From Candidatus Thiodiazotropha endoloripes (GTDB lineage Bacteria; Pseudomonadota; Gammaproteobacteria; Chromatiales; Chromatiaceae): a stretch of 64,000 nucleotides of DNA. The position numbers and the translations under genes are program-made. Positions 44,755 to 54,122 of this stretch are shown here, in pieces (positions within the stretch are counted from its first letter, which is position 1; each line of letters starts with the position of its first letter). The notes under the pieces are model-generated. The model did no database searches. It saw nothing but the letters and a program-made list of their open reading frames with translations, and was not told where the DNA came from. Location: positions 62,001 through 126,000 of the forward strand of contig NZ_LVJW01000007.1 of assembly GCF_001708965.1 (NCBI RefSeq). The letters are read 5' to 3'.

Positions 44755-46162
44755 ATCCCTGCTGGCGGGCCAGTTCGCTGAGTGACTTGGAGGAGGGGGT
44801 CGGGATGGGGCGATAACGTGTCCAGCCCTTCGAGAGAGGCGGCTTGATGCGACGTAATCGGGTTGCCAGATATTTGAAGGCACGGTAGATCCTGGGTCTT
44901 GCGTAGATATGCTGCCAGAGTTTCCAGATCAGGGCTTCACTTCGGCTGCGCAGAGCCCCTGTTCCAGGTACGCCGTTTTCGCTCGGTTTTGCCTCCACTG
45001 CTTCGGCACGCAGACGGTTGATCAGTTTAGGCAGCGGGATGCGCACCGGGCAGACCTCACCGCAGGCTCCGCACAGGGTGCAGGCGGAGGTCAGGCTGCC
45101 GACCTTGTCGATGCCCAGACGTTGCGGTTCCAGCAGGATGCCGATCGGGCCAGGGTAGGTTGTGCCGTAGGCGTGTCCCCCCACATGTACATAGACCGGG
45201 CAGTGGTTCATACAGGAGCCGCAGCGGATGCAGCGCAGGGTGTCGACCAGCTCCTCGTTACGGCGGATGCGAGATCTTCCATTGTCCAGCAGCACCAGAT
45301 GGACCTGCTCCGGACCATCCTTCTCGCCGGGCTGGCGGGGGCGGCTGATCATGTTGAAATAGGTGGTGATCGGCTGGCCGGTGGCGGACTTGGTGAGAAT
45401 CTCCAACAGCGGAGGTACGTCAGAGAGTTTCTCCACCACCTTTTCGATACCGGTGATGGCGATGTGGATCCGGGGCGCTGTGGTGCTGAGTCGGCCGTTA
45501 CCCTCATTCTCCACCAGGCAGAGGGTACCGGTCTCCGCGACGGCGAAGTTGACACCGGAGATGCCGGCGTCCGCATAGGCGAACTTCTTGCGCAGCACCT
45601 GGCGGGCGCAACCGGTCAGCTCGTCAACATCGTCGGTGTAGGGCTGTTCCGGATGAAACTTCTGAAACAGTTCCGCCACTTCGAAGCGGTTCTTGTGGAT
45701 CGCCGGAACAATGATATGGGAGGGGGGCTCCTGGGCCATCTGCAGGATGTACTCACCCAGGTCGGACTCGATCACTTCGATGCCCCGTTGCTCCAGGTAG
45801 TGGTTGAGATCGGTCTCCTCCGAGACCATCGACTTCCCCTTGACCACAAAAGTTGCCTGCTCTGCCTCGAGGATCTCATGGATCAAGGCGTTGGCCTGCA
45901 GCGGGGTCTCCGCCCAGTGTACCTGGATACCGTTCTCGGTGAGTTTGGCTTCGAGCTGCTCAAGCAGCTCGGCCTGGCGGCTGAGGGATCGGTTGCGGAT
46001 CCCTTTCGCCCGATAACGCAGTGCCTGGAGTTGCCGATCATCCGGGAACTGGGCCAATCGACGTTCACGGATGCCATCCATGGCACTGCGGAAGTTACGC
46101 CGCAACTGGTCGTTGTGCAGTGCCTTGTCGATGCGTTGGTAGAAGGCCTGGTATTGGTTCAT
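44741..46162 (-). CDS. lactate utilization iron-sulfur protein B (LutB/LldF)
   Basis: A 473-residue LUD-domain protein with two [4Fe-4S] clusters. The LUD part contains FVVKGKSMVSEETDLNHYLE and AVAETGTLCLVENEGNGR. The cluster motifs are CIRCGSCMNHCPVY (about residue 313) and CTLCGACGEVCPV (about residue 363). It passes electrons from lactate oxidation to the respiratory chain. Its start overlaps the lutA stop. Confidence 0.95.
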   Translation of the reverse strand: MNQYQAFYQRIDKALHNDQLRRNFRSAMDGIRERRLAQFPDDRQLQALRYRAKGIRNRSLSRQAELLEQLEAKLTENGIQVHWAETPLQANALIHEILEAEQATFVVKGKSMVSEETDLNHYLEQRGIEVIESDLGEYILQMAQEPPSHIIVPAIHKNRFEVAELFQKFHPEQPYTDDVDELTGCARQVLRKKFAYADAGISGVNFAVAETGTLCLVENEGNGRLSTTAPRIHIAITGIEKVVEKLSDVPPLLEILTKSATGQPITTYFNMISRPRQPGEKDGPEQVHLVLLDNGRSRIRRNEELVDTLRCIRCGSCMNHCPVYVHVGGHAYGTTYPGPIGILLEPQRLGIDKVGSLTSACTLCGACGEVCPVRIPLPKLINRLRAEAVEAKPSENGVPGTGALRSRSEALIWKLWQHIYARPRIYRAFKYLATRLRRIKPPLSKGWTRYRPIPTPSSKSLSELARQQGYDDE

Positions 46163-46905
46163 TCAGCTTCTCCGCTGGTTCTATCCAGGAGAAACTCCGC
46201 CACATGCTGGGTTGGCAGCTCACGTTGCTGATGCTCCAGTGAACCGCTTATGTTCATCAGACAACCACAATCCTGGCTGATCACCATCTGGGCACCGCTG
46301 GCCAGCAGGGCATCACACTTGGCCTCCACCATGGCGCCGGAGATGTCCGGTTGCTTGACGGAGAAGGTGCCGCCGAATCCGCAACACTCGGTTTTATGGG
46401 CTTGCTCCATGACCTGCACGTTACTGAGCTGGGCGATGAGCGAGTCGATCCGGTCTGCAACCCCCATCTCCCGTCGTGCGGAACACGAGGTGTGGATGGC
46501 GATTCTGGTCGGTTGGCCCAGATCTTTCAGCTGCAGCGCCAGCACATCGACCAGAAACTCAGTCAGTTCATAGGTGCGCTGTGCGGCGTTGATCGCCTGG
46601 GACTCGTCCGGTTGGCCGGCGAACAGCTCCGGCCAGTGGTGTTTGACCATCCCCGCACAGGAGCCGGAGGGCACCACGATGGGATAGTCTTCAGGAAAAC
46701 AGTTCAACTGGGCACGAGCCACCGCCAGCGCCTCCTGGCGATAGCCGGAGTTGAAGGCGGGTTGACCGCAACAGCCCTGGTAGGCGGGATAGATGACTTT
46801 CACACCCTGTCGTTTGATCAGCGCCATGCCGGCCAGGCCCGCATTCGGGTAGAGCAGGTCGATCAGACAGGTGCCGAAGAAGTAGACCTGGTCCGGTTGG
46901 CTCAT
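46159..46905 (-). CDS. lactate utilization protein A (LutA/LldE)
   Basis: A 248-residue protein with two CCG (Cys-rich) domains: YQGCCGQPAFNSGY near residue 45, and TECCGFGGTFSVKQ with SQDCGCLMNI in the second half. Such domains bind non-cubane clusters or mediate quinone contact in heterodisulfide reductase-like systems. It is adjacent to lldR (2-nt gap) and lutB (4-nt overlap). Confidence 0.94.
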   Translation of the reverse strand: MSQPDQVYFFGTCLIDLLYPNAGLAGMALIKRQGVKVIYPAYQGCCGQPAFNSGYRQEALAVARAQLNCFPEDYPIVVPSGSCAGMVKHHWPELFAGQPDESQAINAAQRTYELTEFLVDVLALQLKDLGQPTRIAIHTSCSARREMGVADRIDSLIAQLSNVQVMEQAHKTECCGFGGTFSVKQPDISGAMVEAKCDALLASGAQMVISQDCGCLMNISGSLEHQQRELPTQHVAEFLLDRTSGEAE

Positions 46906-46907
46906 CG

Positions 46908-47663
46908 CTACTCCTCACTGAACATGGAGGCGTACAGCTCTGAGTTACGTGACAGCCTGGCCTGGCTCTTGAACTCATGGAATGCCTGAAAGGCAAACTC
47001 CAGATGAAAGCGTGCCTTGTCCCGCGCCTGTTCCGGGTCCCGGTCCATGATGGCGGTGACTATGGCTTTATGTTGCATACACAGCTTTTCCACGAACGTG
47101 GGTTCTGCATAGAACATGTCCAGGTATTCACTGACGGTGTTTTTCAATACGTCGTGTATGGCGTTGGTGAAGTGCACCAGCACTACATTGTGGGCCGCTT
47201 CGGTGATCGATTGGTGGAAGGCCGCGTCCGCCTGCAGCTTTTCGATACTGGAGGCCTCGGCGCGGTGAATCTCAACCATCTCGTTGAATCGGCTCCAGAT
47301 CCGTTGACGGTCGCTCTCCGTGGCGCGGGTTGCCGCATTGAAAGCGGCCACGCCCTCGAGCTCTTTACGCACCTCCAGGGTATCGAACTCCGCATCCGGT
47401 TGGTCCTGAAGCAGAGCCATCAACGGGTCGGTAAAGCTGTGTGCCAGGGATTCGGTGACATAGTTGCCGCCGCCCTGATGGGTGTGCAGCAGCCCTTTGC
47501 TGGAGAGTTTCTGGATCGCCTCCCGTAGAGAGGGGCGTGAGATTCCCAATCTTTCCGCCAGCTGTCTCTCGGCGGGCAGACGCTCTCCGGGCTTGAGGGT
47601 GCCGTCGGCAATCATGCCCTCCAGTTGTTCTGCGATCTGATCCGAGAGTTTTCTACGCTGCAT
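46908..47663 (-). CDS. FadR-type GntR regulator of lactate genes (LldR)
   Basis: A 251-residue GntR-family repressor. N-terminal winged helix (LPAERQLAERLGISRPSLREAIQKL) and a C-terminal FCD ligand domain with helices and a His/Asp-rich pocket. It is the first gene of the lldR-lutABC operon. A PdhR/LldR-like operator (TGGT-N3-ACCA) lies 13-23 nt upstream of its start, consistent with autorepression relieved by lactate. Confidence 0.9.
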   Translation of the reverse strand: MQRRKLSDQIAEQLEGMIADGTLKPGERLPAERQLAERLGISRPSLREAIQKLSSKGLLHTHQGGGNYVTESLAHSFTDPLMALLQDQPDAEFDTLEVRKELEGVAAFNAATRATESDRQRIWSRFNEMVEIHRAEASSIEKLQADAAFHQSITEAAHNVVLVHFTNAIHDVLKNTVSEYLDMFYAEPTFVEKLCMQHKAIVTAIMDRDPEQARDKARFHLEFAFQAFHEFKSQARLSRNSELYASMFSEE

Positions 47664-47675
47664 TATCTGTCTTTA

Positions 47676-47686
47676 TGGTCTTACCA
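47676..47686. promoter_or_regulatory. LldR/PdhR-type operator before lldR
   Basis: TGGTCTTACCA has the TGGT-N3-ACCA dyad of LldR/PdhR operators (consensus AATTGGTNNNACCAATT), with the right half extended to ACCAATTA. It lies directly upstream of lldR-lutABC. Confidence 0.65.
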
Positions 47687-47883
47687 ATTACCATTTTGGG
47701 CAGTTTAGACTGCATTCAATGGAACCACAAGAGCAGATTCAGAATAATGATTTCATTCGTCGGGAGTCTATATGACAAGTCAAAAACAGCTAATAACCAG
47801 TAAATAATGGCATTATTGACAGATTTTAAAGGGTGGCTGAGGGTCTATGCCGGGTTGACAGAAGAATTTTCCTTATCCTCATA

Positions 47884-47899
47884 AATTGGACAGACCAAT
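47884..47899. promoter_or_regulatory. second LldR/PdhR-type operator
   Basis: AATTGGACAGACCAAT matches AATTGGTNNNACCAATT in nearly all positions. It lies 68 nt upstream of the broken DctP-like gene, suggesting that gene was once lactate-controlled with the lut operon. Confidence 0.6.
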
Positions 47900-47966
47900 A
47901 AACCGAATGGTTGGATTTAGCCAATAGGTGGCATTTGTGATCACCTTCCCTATCGGAGAATAACCC

Positions 47967-48357
47967 ATGAAATAAAACGTTCTAGATCCTGGCGAGTGCA
48001 GCACTGCTGTCACTGTCGATGGTTGCCACCCCCACCTTTGCTGCCAAGAAAGTCCTGCTCAGGGTGCCGGTCTGGTTTGTACCCACCTGACCGGTCTCGA
48101 CTCGCCCCCCCCAAATGGCTCGCAATACAGGTCAACACCGCTTCCGGCGGTTCGGTTAAGATCTAAATCTATGAGCCTGGAAAACTGTTACCGGCCAAGG
48201 GGATTCTGGCGTCGGTCTCAAAAGGTCAGGTGAACGCCGGCTGGACCACCCCAGGTTACAACGCCGGCCTGCTGGGACAGAAAGGGGCATCTTCACCGCC
48301 GTGCCTTTTGCAGCTGGGAATTCTGGTCAGTACCGCGATATCATCCGGATTGATTAA
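47967..48357 (+). pseudogene. broken TRAP transporter solute-binding protein (DctP-like)
   Basis: Translation in shifting frames gives a signal peptide and the N-terminal third of a TRAP solute receptor. Recognisable pieces are ASAALLSLSMVATPTFAAKK, VLLRVPVWF, then after a stop THLTGLDS, QVNTASGGSVKI, a second stop, YEPGKLLPAKGILASVSKGQ and VNAGWTTPGYNAGLLGQKGA. A TAA right after ATGAAA, further in-frame stops and frameshifts, and loss of the last two-thirds show inactivation. The membrane subunits are absent. Its place beside lutABC suggests lactate or another carboxylate as the former substrate. Confidence 0.75.
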
Positions 48358-48456
48358 TCGCATTGTTTTACAAAAAATGAAATAAATTACTTAATCCCTT
48401 GGTTTTTCAGTGAGTTAAATCATGCGATCGATGGCTCGATGTACTATGCTTAGGGG

Positions 48457-49572
48457 ATGAGGTCCCTATTCAGTCAACCCCGCCAGGCCTTGAATGATTT
48501 CAACTCAATCGAGGCTGAACGGCGGCGTATTCAATATCATCTGATCTTCCTGATTGGTGCATTTTTTCTCGCTGCCTTTGCCATGGCCAGCTATATCAAT
48601 CTGCGTTACGAGGTCGCCTACTTCCTCTCCGGCTCGCTACTGGCAGCCATCGGCATCAACCTGTTTGTTCTGAAGACCGAAAACCACAAGATCGCGGCCT
48701 GGCTCTACAGTACGGTCATGCTGGTGCAGGTAGTCTATCTGATCATCAGTGGGGGGGTAGAGGCAACCGGTCCCCTTTGGACCTATCCTATCGTGGTTAT
48801 CATCATCTCCCTGTTGGGCCACTTGCACGGCTATTTTTTATCCCTGTTTGTAATCGCGCTGCTCTCTGTGCTGTTGGGTTTCGGAGATGACTATGGATTA
48901 ACCCCGCAATATTCGGAGACCTTCAAAATCCGCTTCATCGCCACCCTGTTTGCATTGAGTTGGTTGGTCTGGAGTCTGGAATATTCCCGCGCCAAGGCAG
49001 CTGCTCTGTTGAACGGGCTTAACAAACAGATCCTGGATATCAGCCGTAGGGATCAATTGACCGGCCTGCTGAACCGACGTGGCCTGGAAGAGAATTTCAA
49101 CAGCGAAGTGAACCGCTCACTACGGGTCAATCAGTCCTTCTCCCTTGCACTGCTGGATATTGACGATTTCAAAGCGATGAATGATCGCTACGGGCATCTG
49201 CTCGGGGATGAGATTCTCAAACAGATCGCCAATCTGGTGCAGTCCCAGATCCGAAACATCGATACCCTGGCTCGCTGGGGGGGAGAGGAGTTTGCCATTC
49301 TGCTCGATAAATCGTCCCTGGCAGACGCGGTCTACATTGCGGACAAGATCAGAAAAGCCATCCAGGATTTAGACCGGGAGCAGTCACTGATCAGTGAAAG
49401 GATAACCATCAGTATCGGCGTCGCGGAGTATCAACCGGGACAGAGCATGCTGGAGTTGTTCGATGCTGCGGACAATGCGCTCTATCTTGCGAAAAGGTGC
49501 GGTAAAAACTGTGTCAGAACAACGGAGGATGTTGCCCGGGAGAATGGCCGGCCCGATCTCTCTTTGGTTTGA
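48457..49572 (+). CDS. membrane diguanylate cyclase (GGDEF)
   Basis: A 371-residue protein with about six transmembrane helices (residues 27-175) of the 7TM/MASE-like type, then a GGDEF domain making c-di-GMP. The active-site motif is RWGGEEF and the inhibitory I-site RxxD (RNID) lies exactly five residues before it, so product feedback is likely. It starts at ATG 48457, with AGGGG directly before it. It converges on fccB. Confidence 0.9.
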   Translation: MRSLFSQPRQALNDFNSIEAERRRIQYHLIFLIGAFFLAAFAMASYINLRYEVAYFLSGSLLAAIGINLFVLKTENHKIAAWLYSTVMLVQVVYLIISGGVEATGPLWTYPIVVIIISLLGHLHGYFLSLFVIALLSVLLGFGDDYGLTPQYSETFKIRFIATLFALSWLVWSLEYSRAKAAALLNGLNKQILDISRRDQLTGLLNRRGLEENFNSEVNRSLRVNQSFSLALLDIDDFKAMNDRYGHLLGDEILKQIANLVQSQIRNIDTLARWGGEEFAILLDKSSLADAVYIADKIRKAIQDLDREQSLISERITISIGVAEYQPGQSMLELFDAADNALYLAKRCGKNCVRTTEDVARENGRPDLSLV

Positions 49573-49605
49573 ATCGGATTGAAACAAGCGACTCTATAGC
49601 GTCAA

Positions 49606-49630
49606 CAGAAGGCCGCAAAGCGGCCTTCTG
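49606..49630. terminator. bidirectional hairpin between GGDEF gene and fccB
   Basis: CAGAAGGCCGC / GCGGCCTTCTG with loop AAA, an 11-bp perfect stem placed between two converging stop codons. No long T-run on either side. Confidence 0.65.
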
Positions 49631-49639
49631 ATCTATTGG

Positions 49640-50926
49640 CTACATCATCATGTCGTCGATCAGATTGGCAAACCAGCTGTGTGCATAGCTGACTTCACGC
49701 TTGCGTTGCTGATCCGAGGCGTCCATCGGGGAGAGGCCGCCGGCGCCTTTGACCGGCAGGATGGTATTGCTGCTCTTGTCCAGGGTATAGACCGCCGCCA
49801 CGGAGATACCGTGCTCTTCGCCGAGGATGCTGTAGCAGGTGTTGACGAAGGTGGGATCCGGTGGTTCGATGCCATTGAAACGCGAGACAATGGCAGCCGC
49901 GGCAACCTTGGCCTGGGAGTTGGCGGCGTAGGCCGATTTCGGCATCTTCGCGGCGCTTGAGGCATCACCCAGAACGTAGACGTTTTTATGCTTGCTGGAC
50001 TCGAAGGTCAATTTATTGACCGGACACCAGTCCCCATCCGTCAGATCGGAGGCAAAGGCAACCTTGCCCGCTTTCTGCGGTGGAATGATGTTGATCACAT
50101 CACCCTGGAACTCCTCGATCTCCGCCTGCAGTGTCATGGTGGAAGGGTCGAGCTCCTCAACCGTGCCACCACCGGCAGCGCCAACCCACTCGATCATGCT
50201 GTTCTCAGTACCGAAGCCATAGAGCTTGCTCCAGCCCTGGGTAAACAGACCCTGCTTGGAGAATTTGTCCTTTGGATCGAGGATCAGGATTTTCGCCTTC
50301 GGCTTGTGGTGCTTGCAGTACATGGCGATCTGTGCAGCCCGCTCATAAGGGCCGGGTGGGCACTTGTAAGGGTTGGGTGGCGCGACGATGATCACCTTGC
50401 CACCTTCCGGCATGGCCAGAATCTGATTGCGCAGGGTGGTTGTCTGAGGGCCGGCAAACCAGGCGTGAGGCACCACTTCCGCGACCTTCTCGTCGTAACC
50501 CTCAATCGCATCCCACTTGAAGTCCACACCCGGTGAGACGATGCATGCATCGTAGGCGAAAGTTTCGCCGCCCTGGGTAACCACCTGCTTTTTGTCAGGC
50601 TCGATGGCGTCAACCCGGTCGATCACCACTTTCACCCCATGGCGCTTCAATCCTTCATAGTCGAAGGTGATGGAATCCAGAGTGCGGTCACCACTGAGTA
50701 CTTCGTTACTCATAAAACAGGATTGGTAGACCTTCTTTGTCTCAATCAGGGTGACATCAACCTGCGGGTGCAGCTTGCGCAGATATTTGGCGGCTGTACA
50801 GCCACCGACGCCGCCACCAACCACCACCACTTTTGGATTGGCAGCCAGTGCAAGTTGGGGAAAGCCAAGGGATGCCCCGGCAACAGTGGCGAATCGAATA
50901 AAATCTCGACGGTTAATCTCTGTCAT
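49640..50926 (-). CDS. flavocytochrome c sulfide dehydrogenase, flavoprotein subunit FccB
   Basis: A 428-residue periplasmic FAD protein oxidising sulfide to sulfur or polysulfide. A Tat-type signal (RRDFIRFATVAGASLGF) precedes the FAD-binding VVVVGGGVGGCTAAKYL. The redox cysteines typical of FccB are in NPYKCPPGPYERA and DWCPVNKL, and a C-terminal GDASSAAKMPKSAYAANSQA binds the flavin. It follows fccA in a three-gene operon. Confidence 0.95.
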   Translation of the reverse strand: MTEINRRDFIRFATVAGASLGFPQLALAANPKVVVVGGGVGGCTAAKYLRKLHPQVDVTLIETKKVYQSCFMSNEVLSGDRTLDSITFDYEGLKRHGVKVVIDRVDAIEPDKKQVVTQGGETFAYDACIVSPGVDFKWDAIEGYDEKVAEVVPHAWFAGPQTTTLRNQILAMPEGGKVIIVAPPNPYKCPPGPYERAAQIAMYCKHHKPKAKILILDPKDKFSKQGLFTQGWSKLYGFGTENSMIEWVGAAGGGTVEELDPSTMTLQAEIEEFQGDVINIIPPQKAGKVAFASDLTDGDWCPVNKLTFESSKHKNVYVLGDASSAAKMPKSAYAANSQAKVAAAAIVSRFNGIEPPDPTFVNTCYSILGEEHGISVAAVYTLDKSSNTILPVKGAGGLSPMDASDQQRKREVSYAHSWFANLIDDMMM

Positions 50927-50947
50927 GCTCTTTTCCTGTCCCGGGAA

Positions 50948-51529
50948 TCAGTGTTGGCTGCCGTAGTAATGAATCAGAGCCGGAATGGCCCGATCACCTT
51001 CGGCCTCGATGGCGGCATCGACTTTGCGTTTCATCTTCCTCGGGTATTCCCGGCGGCCATCGATGAAATCATCCATGGTGTAGTGCAGATAGGGCATCCA
51101 TTGACCTGCCAGGGTGCCGGCATCACCCGGTTTACCACCATCCTCATGGCACTTTTCACAATGCTCATCGTGCAGTCTGGCGCCGAGTTTGGCCATTGCC
51201 GTATCATGCTTCTGTGGCATCAGTTTTAGTGGTTGTTTGGCGAAAAACCAGGCCATACTTTTAATCTGCTCCTCGCTATAGCCTTTTGCAATACGGTTCA
51301 TGATGGTGGAGTTGCGCTCATCGAACTTGTAACCCTGCATGGCATCGATAAACACTTCCGGATCCATGCCCGCGATGGATGGGCTCGAGGGACCGACACT
51401 TGAGCCGTCTGTACCATGACAGCCGGCGCAGGTGAAAGCCAACGCCTGGCCAGTGGGCGCCGCCGGAGCGGTGGCTGGAAACAATACTGCTAGTCCCAGC
51501 AGGAGATAGTGCATTTTCTTTTTCATCAT
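50948..51529 (-). CDS. flavocytochrome c dihaem subunit FccA
   Basis: A 193-residue periplasmic cytochrome c of the c4/FccA type. Signal peptide (about 23 residues, ending APAA), then two CxxCH haem sites, CAGCH near residue 34 and CEKCH near residue 129. It accepts electrons from FccB. The gene lies 21 nt before fccB and 28 nt after the multihaem cytochrome gene. Confidence 0.93.
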   Translation of the reverse strand: MMKKKMHYLLLGLAVLFPATAPAAPTGQALAFTCAGCHGTDGSSVGPSSPSIAGMDPEVFIDAMQGYKFDERNSTIMNRIAKGYSEEQIKSMAWFFAKQPLKLMPQKHDTAMAKLGARLHDEHCEKCHEDGGKPGDAGTLAGQWMPYLHYTMDDFIDGRREYPRKMKRKVDAAIEAEGDRAIPALIHYYGSQH

Positions 51530-51556
51530 TTTCTCTCTCTGCAGTTTCCCTGCCTA

Positions 51557-53539
51557 TCAATTCGGTGAGGTTACCAGGCCGATCAGTACCAGGGTGAGCA
51601 AAGCCAGGCCTGCCATGATCAACACCGTAGTGATAAAAGAGGCGGCCAGATCTGCTCGGCGAGAGGGTTTTCTGACCAGGTAGTTGTTGATCTCGCCAGT
51701 GGCGGCCAGTCGCTCGTACTCTTCGCGATGGTCGTGGCGGAACTCCTCGAATGGAATGGCGCCGGTGAAGATGGTGGTACTCATCGGGAAGCGCTCAGGC
51801 CGGAAGTGCACATTGAAGAAGTGCACCGAGTTGAGGAATATGGCTGCCAGCAGTGCCTCTTCAGCGTGAATCAGGGTCGCGATGTTGAACATCCAGCCAG
51901 GCAGAATGAGGGCTGTCTTCTCCGGTGCAAACAGCATGATGCCGGATGTGCCGATTACTGCGGCACCCCAGAATGGGGCCCAGTAGTCGAACTTCTGCCA
52001 ATAGGTCCAGTGGGAGAATTCCGGACGTTCACCTTTACCGATGAACCATCTGAACATGCCCTTCAGATCACTCCAATCCTTCCAATTAGGCAACATGGAA
52101 GTGCTGCCGAACCATTTGAAGTCTTTACCCTCGCGAATGATGTTGGTTACGGCGATCATCAGATGGACCAGGAATATTCCCAACCAGATTACTGCAGCCG
52201 TACGGTGGATGATACCCTCCATTTCGGTTCCACCGAGGAATACCACCACTGCCTTGGCCCAACCGGTATGGGCGAACAGCAGCGTGGTGCCGGTGAGGAT
52301 CAGGGTCATGGTTGAGATGGCGAAGAGGCCGTGAATCCAGCGCCAGACGACTGGGAAGCGGCGGAAATAGACGATGTCCGGTTTATCCAGATCCTCGATG
52401 AAGCCTTTGCCTTGGAGTCGGTCCATGACCTCACGGTAGAGCCACAACAGTACGTGTACCCAGAAGAAGGCCATGACTGCGAAAATCAGTGTCTGCATGA
52501 ACAGCTTGAAGAACCAGAGGCCAGGATAGTTCTCCCGGTCATCCGCATCGCCATGGGGCCAGAATGTCAGGAAGTTCTCATTCGCGTCTTCGTGGCAGAC
52601 CCGGCAGTTCTCCAGGCGGTTGTTGGCGTGGATCTCTGAAGTGGGATCATCCTCGCCTTTGATCTTATGGCTGCCGTGACAGTCATGACATTTGGCGGTG
52701 TTGGTATAACCGAGGCGGTGCACCTGACCGTGATAGGAGTCGAAGTAGGTACGTTGGGCCTCTTCATGGCAGTCGCCACAGTTTTTAGTGATCGCCAGTT
52801 TGGCCTTGTCTGTGTCCGGTGAGTCGATCTGGTGGGTGGTGTGACAGTCGGAGCATACGGCCGACTCACTGTCATTCTGTTCCAGCAGTGCGACACCATG
52901 AACCGAGGTGCGGTAATCCTCCAGTTGCTGCTCATGGCATTTGCCGCAGACTTCAGGATTCTTGAGGCGCTTTTCGGCGCGCTGAATACTACCCAGTTCA
53001 CCCACATTATGTGCTTCATGGCAGTCGTAACAGGTGGCATTGGTGCGGGATTGATCCAGTGAATTGGGCTGGGCGTGGACCGATAGCATGTAGCTGTCGA
53101 TCGACTCGTTGACGACTTTGAGCCGCTCGTGCTTGCCGTCCGGATCGTTCTTCACCTCTTCCCAGGTCTCCCGGTGACAATCGAGACAGCCGACGATGAC
53201 TGCCGGTGCCTTGCGGTGGGGGACCCGGTCGATGGTGATGTGGCAGCTGTTACAGTTCAGTTCACCATGCACACTCTCCCGAATCTGCTTGCTGTGGACG
53301 AAGATCTTCACTTCGCTGCCATCGTCGCGAACATCGGTCTTCATCTGCTCATCGCCATGGCAGGTCAGGCAGCGTTCGTTGGAGATGATACGTTCACCGG
53401 TAACCGGATCAAATCCTTCCGGGGGTTCTTCACCGAGGATGTTGATGGCGGGCTCTGTGGCCCCGTGAACGGAGTGTACAACCAGAATCAGAAAGAATGG
53501 AATGAGCCAGGTAGCAAGCCTGGAAACAGTGTTAGGCAT
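51557..53539 (-). CDS. nine-haem cytochrome c / cytochrome b fusion protein
   Basis: About 660 residues. Starting at ATG 53539 (AAGGCGAC upstream) gives a clean signal peptide (ATWLIPFFLILVVHSVHG). The periplasmic half has nine CxxCH sites: CLTCH, CNSCH, CLDCH, CYDCH, CGKCH, CSDCH, CGDCH, CHDCH and CRVCH. The C-terminal half (from about residue 320) is a cytochrome b561/NapH-like membrane domain with about five helices and haem-ligand His residues (WRWIHG, IIHRTA, LIHAEE, VHFFNVHF). The fusion is suited to passing electrons between a periplasmic donor and the quinone pool. It is first in the operon before fccAB. Confidence 0.85.
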   Translation of the reverse strand: MPNTVSRLATWLIPFFLILVVHSVHGATEPAINILGEEPPEGFDPVTGERIISNERCLTCHGDEQMKTDVRDDGSEVKIFVHSKQIRESVHGELNCNSCHITIDRVPHRKAPAVIVGCLDCHRETWEEVKNDPDGKHERLKVVNESIDSYMLSVHAQPNSLDQSRTNATCYDCHEAHNVGELGSIQRAEKRLKNPEVCGKCHEQQLEDYRTSVHGVALLEQNDSESAVCSDCHTTHQIDSPDTDKAKLAITKNCGDCHEEAQRTYFDSYHGQVHRLGYTNTAKCHDCHGSHKIKGEDDPTSEIHANNRLENCRVCHEDANENFLTFWPHGDADDRENYPGLWFFKLFMQTLIFAVMAFFWVHVLLWLYREVMDRLQGKGFIEDLDKPDIVYFRRFPVVWRWIHGLFAISTMTLILTGTTLLFAHTGWAKAVVVFLGGTEMEGIIHRTAAVIWLGIFLVHLMIAVTNIIREGKDFKWFGSTSMLPNWKDWSDLKGMFRWFIGKGERPEFSHWTYWQKFDYWAPFWGAAVIGTSGIMLFAPEKTALILPGWMFNIATLIHAEEALLAAIFLNSVHFFNVHFRPERFPMSTTIFTGAIPFEEFRHDHREEYERLAATGEINNYLVRKPSRRADLAASFITTVLIMAGLALLTLVLIGLVTSPN

Positions 53540-54122
53540 GTCGCCTTCCCCCTTTTTTAAATTCTTTTTCAAACACACAACCGATCCATCGACGACGGGG
53601 CGTGTACTGTTTGTGCTACTACTTGATTGATCGCATGCCGGGTTGATTCTAGTTAGGGCCTATTGGATTAGTGTTAACAGGCCCTAGTAAAAGGTGAGCG
53701 ATCCGTTCCACCCAGGGAATCGTTTGTTCGGCATTTATACCATGCCTGAACCTCATAATCGCCAAAGAATAACAATGCAGTTGACGATTATCAATGAAAT
53801 CAGTGTTGTTATTTCTGAAGCATTATTCGGGCTCTTTTTGCATTTTCAGTTATTGCACTGCAACAATCGATTCGGCACCAACTGCTGGGAATTCCCCTTA
53901 TCCCGACTCGCTGAATTGTTCTCATAAACACCTCAAGTTTGTTCAATTTATTCTCTGCCCGGATTGAAAATCCTTGCTATCCAGTGATCTGTTTTCAGGG
54001 GAACAATCAGTCCCGGTTATGGAGATGTTATATTCCTCCGGGAGTGGGTCTCCTTCCAGGGTGAAGGTCTATGTTGAGCTTGAACGAGCGGCAACTGTCA
54101 ATCGATATGTGAGGGAGATGAT
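53540..54122. other. intergenic region with dispersed-repeat core
   Basis: The only structured part is the repeat core at 53654-53686, listed separately. Short frames here have no ribosome site or recognisable product. It presumably holds the promoter of the minus-strand multihaem/fcc operon. Confidence 0.5.
53654..53686. repeat. dispersed repeat core, copy C
   Basis: TAGGGCCT (53654-53661) and AGGCCCTA (53679-53686) are inverted complements flanking TTGGATTAGTGTTAAC-like sequence. It is the same core as at 197-220, 35921-35949 (inverted) and 36539-36567. Confidence 0.6.

Noticed and set aside
44909..46231. Plus-strand 440-codon open frame
   Set aside because: It is the antisense shadow of lutB, which has intact iron-sulfur motifs and proper operon overlaps.
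53694..53927. 77-codon open frame downstream of repeat copy C
   Set aside because: No convincing ribosome site, no recognisable domain, and it starts at the edge of a repeat.
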